Shown piece by piece: positions 61,830 to 64,000 of a DNA stretch of 64,000 nt. The DNA comes from JBBQXH01 sp963710975 (GTDB lineage Bacteria; Actinomycetota; Thermoleophilia; Gaiellales; Gaiellaceae), in the NCBI GenBank assembly GCA_963710975.1, contig CAVQCG010000003.1, positions 62,001 to 126,000 of the forward strand, read 5' to 3'. The notes under the pieces were generated by a model that was not told the origin of the DNA, ran no database searches, and saw only the letters and a list, made by a program, of their open reading frames with translations. Numbering within the stretch: position 1 is the stretch's first letter; every line of letters begins with the position of its first letter. Both the position numbers and the translations under genes were made by a program.

Positions 61830-62515
61830 CCCTGCGGCGTCGCTGAGCTCCTCGCTGGCGCCGGTACTGTCGAGCCGCTGAGGCTCGTCACGTACGCGAG
61901 CGTCTCGTCGAGGCCGATGACGTCCGCGTACTTCTGCTCCAGATCGAAAAGCGCTTGCCTGTGCGCCCTTTCGTCACGATCTCCGACCGCCTCTCGCACG
62001 ATCATCGGCCGGAACCCGTACTGGACAGCATCAACGGCGGTTGCACGCACGCATCCACTCGTTGTGCACCCGGTGAGAAGGACGGTGTCGATCTGCCGTG
62101 CGTTGAGCCGCGAGACGAGATCCGTTCCGAAGAACGCGCTCGCGTACTGCTTCCGTATGACAGGCTCGTCGCCCTGTCGCTGCAGTCGGGCATCGAGCTC
62201 GACGGCGGTCGTACCGGCCCTCAGCGACAGCAAGCCACGCTGCTTGAGAAGCCAGACCCCCGCGTCGGCCATGTCCTCTTCCTCGTATGCAATCGTCGTG
62301 TGAAAGATCGGTATGCGGGCGCTCCGGGCGCTCCCGAGCAACGCTGTCGTGGCGGTGATCTCAGCATCGAGATTCGATCCGAGCGGCATCGCAGGGTCGG
62401 TGAATGCGTTCAGCAGATCGATCACGATGACGGCGGGCCGCGAGCCGAAACCGATCCTCAAGCCGAAGCCCCGAGCCCTGAAGGCTTCGAGCGCCGCCTG
62501 GTCCTCTGCGCTCAT
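61826..62515 (-). CDS. Isochorismatase-fold amidase, N-carbamoylsarcosine-amidase-like
   Basis: 229 residues. Catalytic triad of the cysteine hydrolase family: Asp33 (VIDLLNAF), Lys122 (IRKQYASAF) and Cys155 (TSGCVRAT). From memory the RGFGLRIGFGSRPAVIVIDL start and FRPMIVREAVGDR end match Arthrobacter N-carbamoylsarcosine amidohydrolase, which yields sarcosine, CO2 and ammonia. In creatinine degradation that enzyme acts after N-methylhydantoinase (HyuA/HyuB type), of which the window has two. Ring-opening to sarcosine is therefore a candidate route, inferred only. Confidence 0.85.
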   Translation of the reverse strand: MSAEDQAALEAFRARGFGLRIGFGSRPAVIVIDLLNAFTDPAMPLGSNLDAEITATTALLGSARSARIPIFHTTIAYEEEDMADAGVWLLKQRGLLSLRAGTTAVELDARLQRQGDEPVIRKQYASAFFGTDLVSRLNARQIDTVLLTGCTTSGCVRATAVDAVQYGFRPMIVREAVGDRDERAHRQALFDLEQKYADVIGLDETLAYVTSLSGSTVPAPARSSATPQG

Positions 62516-62524
62516 CAGCCGGCC

Positions 62525-63445
62525 TCAGGCGCGAGAGCTCTCGCCGACGAACGCATCGAGTGCTTGACGCGCTTCGGCGTAGCAGTGCGTCAGATACCAG
62601 TCCGCGATGTCGTCACTCGTCGTGAACCACACGTCGTCGTGTGATCGAACATAGGCGAGGGCCTGATCGATGTACTTGTGGCGGAACGGCTGGTTGACGA
62701 GGAACGGGTGGAGGCACACGGCCATCACTCCGCCGCTTCGCCGTTTCGACTCCTCGTACAGGACGTCGAACTGATCGACGACCAGTTGCAGGAAGTCCGG
62801 CCCCGTCAACCCGCTGACCAGAAACAGCGGAATGTCGTTGACCTCCGCCGTGTAGGGAACCGAGATGAACGGCACGGAGCCGACATTGAGCGGGTAAGGC
62901 TGGTCGTCGTTGCACCAGTCCATGAGATAGGTGAAACCGAGTTCGGCGAGCAACGCTGGAGTGTTCGCCGTCTCGACGAGAGCCGGCCCGAGCCAGCCCT
63001 TGGGAGGCCGGCCGGTGGCAGCCGTGATCTCCCGGATGATCGTCTGAAGCGCATCGCGTTCCGCGTCCGGGTCGAAGTCAGTCCAGAGAGACGAGTTGTT
63101 GCGCCCGTGTCCGAGCCAGGCCCAGTCGCGCTCGACCCCGGCATCCACGATGGCCGGGTACTCCGAGCAGACGTCTGCATTCAGGAGCACGCTTGCGCGC
63201 AGGTCATGCCGATCGAGACACTCGATCATGCGCCAGATCCCGACCCGCGTCCCGTACTCGCGCCACCCGTGGTTCAGGGGATCGATCTTCAGTCCGGCGG
63301 TGCCCGGAAAGAGGCTCGTCGAAGGCTTCCCGAGCTCGAAGTGCTCGATGTTGAGCGCGACGTAGAAGGCAAGCCGCTTTCCCTCCGGCCACTCGATCGG
63401 AGGTCGATGCGTGATCGGCCAGTAGTGGTAGAGAGAATCGGTCAT
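62525..63445 (-). CDS. Polysaccharide deacetylase/allantoinase-like (PuuE-type) hydrolase
   Basis: 306 residues of the NodB-homology fold: WPEGKRLAFYVALNIEHFEL, EIAHGRNNSSLW-like Gly-rich segment (LGHGRNNSS near residue 115), GRPPKGWLGPALVE, and the C-terminal VMAVCLHPFLVNQPFRHKYI with the His pair. In related PuuE/allantoinase-type enzymes this domain opens amide rings. ATG 63445 follows GAAGGAGACGAG; an upstream ATG at 63598 would overlap the divergent IclR gene. Its neighbour is the N-carbamoylsarcosine-amidase-like gene, 9 bp away. Confidence 0.82.
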   Translation of the reverse strand: MTDSLYHYWPITHRPPIEWPEGKRLAFYVALNIEHFELGKPSTSLFPGTAGLKIDPLNHGWREYGTRVGIWRMIECLDRHDLRASVLLNADVCSEYPAIVDAGVERDWAWLGHGRNNSSLWTDFDPDAERDALQTIIREITAATGRPPKGWLGPALVETANTPALLAELGFTYLMDWCNDDQPYPLNVGSVPFISVPYTAEVNDIPLFLVSGLTGPDFLQLVVDQFDVLYEESKRRSGGVMAVCLHPFLVNQPFRHKYIDQALAYVRSHDDVWFTTSDDIADWYLTHCYAEARQALDAFVGESSRA

Positions 63446-63530
63446 CGGCTCGTCTCCTTCAGTTCGCACAGCCTGATCAGGCGCCTGCACGATATGCGCT
63501 GTGGTCCCCCGACGAGGCCGAAGCGGTCGC

Positions 63531-64000
63531 ATGGAGCCGCGGACATCGTTGCGTAGACTGCTCGCGACCGTGACGACCGTGCCGGATACCCCCGCCAAGC
63601 CCCGCTATCCGATCGAGTCGGTCGACAACGCGCTTCGGCTCCTGCTCATGTTCACGGAACGCCGCTCGGTGCGAATCGCCGACGCGAGCAGAGAGCTCGA
63701 GATCGCCCGCTCCACGGCTCACCGGCTGATGCAGATGCTGAACTATCACGGGTTCGTTCAGCAGGATTCCGGCTCGAGTACGTATCTCGCAGGACCGACG
63801 CTCGTCGAGCTCGGACTCGCTGTCGTCCGCGATCTCGACGTCCGGAGCCTCGCCCGACCGGAGCTCGAGTCTCTCGCAACCCAGCTCGGCGAGACCGTCC
63901 ACCTTGTCGAGTTGGACGGCTCCGCCGTGCTCTTCCTCGACTCGGTGGAGGCGCCTCGTGCTGTTCGCGTCGGGCGGCGGACGGGTGTTCTCCTGCCCGC
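63531..64000 (+). CDS. IclR-family regulator, truncated by the window end
   Basis: At least 156 residues, open to the last base. The winged helix is RSVRIADASRELEIARSTAH then RLMQMLNYHGFVQQDSG near 50-80; the start of the IclR ligand domain is LGETVHLVELDGSAVLFLDS. ATG 63531 and GTG 63570 are possible starts. Divergent from the deacetylase/amidase pair, so likely their regulator. IclR proteins often control aromatic or carboxylate catabolism. Confidence 0.85.
   Translation, partial: MEPRTSLRRLLATVTTVPDTPAKPRYPIESVDNALRLLLMFTERRSVRIADASRELEIARSTAHRLMQMLNYHGFVQQDSGSSTYLAGPTLVELGLAVVRDLDVRSLARPELESLATQLGETVHLVELDGSAVLFLDSVEAPRAVRVGRRTGVLLP

Noticed and set aside
1..64000. tRNA, rRNA, CRISPR arrays, insertion sequences, phage genes
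   Set aside because: No cloverleaf, direct-repeat array, transposase or integrase motif was recognised anywhere in the window by reading.

Overview
The window is G+C-rich (roughly two thirds by eye), densely coded DNA with many ATGA/TGATG start-stop overlaps, GTG starts and GGAGG-type ribosome sites. Gene families (encapsulin with encapsulated ferritin, many GntR/FCD regulators, DevS/DevR-like sensor pair, hydantoinase pairs) suggest an actinobacterium, perhaps a soil lineage such as Thermoleophilia. That placement is inference. No rRNA, tRNA, CRISPR array, transposase or phage gene was recognised.

Region by region. (1) 58-1277: encapsulin shell plus encapsulated-ferritin cargo, behind a perfect 16-bp palindrome. 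(2) 1460-7477: a three-gene HyuA/HyuB/small-subunit set of the hydantoinase/acetone-carboxylase superfamily, and an AldA-like aldehyde dehydrogenase. (3) 7694-11042: GntR regulator, then a dimethylglycine/sarcosine-dehydrogenase-like protein split in two frames by a 4-bp tandem duplication. (4) 11065-15488 (minus): glutamine-synthetase-like ligase, class-I amidotransferase-type hydrolase, cytochrome P450 and choline-kinase-like phosphotransferase in one tight operon. (5) 15647-24901: FCD regulator divergent from an SDR / cupin / amine oxidase / cupin / trimethylamine dehydrogenase / GcvT-like operon, followed by an APC permease behind a promoter with an embedded operator, and a Usp protein. 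(6) 24992-28627: small membrane and Usp-like genes and a DUF1326/DUF2182 pair with a Met-Asn-rich tail, plus a broken DUF1326 copy. (7) 28721-39521: 2H phosphoesterase, solute-binding protein, second hyuAB pair, secreted protein, LtrA remnant, XRE-cupin regulator, MFS exporter and a glutamine-synthetase pseudogene. (8) 39612-47544: fused E1 dehydrogenase divergent from an SDR / CoA-transferase / FCD / MBL / cupin / FCD / TIM-barrel operon of unknown substrate. (9) 47627-60863: redox and dormancy-type genes: methyltransferase, cNMP-TrxR-like flavoprotein, YoaK, DevR/DevS-like pair, Usp, flavodoxin, SRPBCC proteins, P-type ATPase. (10) 61242-64000: lipoprotein, N-carbamoylsarcosine-amidase-like hydrolase, polysaccharide deacetylase-like enzyme and a truncated IclR regulator.

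A recurring theme in the first 35 kb and the last 2.5 kb is catabolism of N-methylated or amine nitrogen compounds: trimethylamine dehydrogenase, a DMG/sarcosine-dehydrogenase-like flavoprotein, GcvT-type folate domains, hyuAB N-methylhydantoinase-like pairs, N-carbamoylsarcosine amidase, amine oxidase and a gamma-glutamyl ligase/hydrolase pair. That these form one network is inference. The other theme is a hypoxia/dormancy-like island around 47.6-60.9 kb.

Several genes are interrupted (9.7, 22.65, 26.2, 35.7, 38.1-39.5 and 57.8 kb). These could be genuine decay or base-call/assembly indels; the sequence alone cannot decide.
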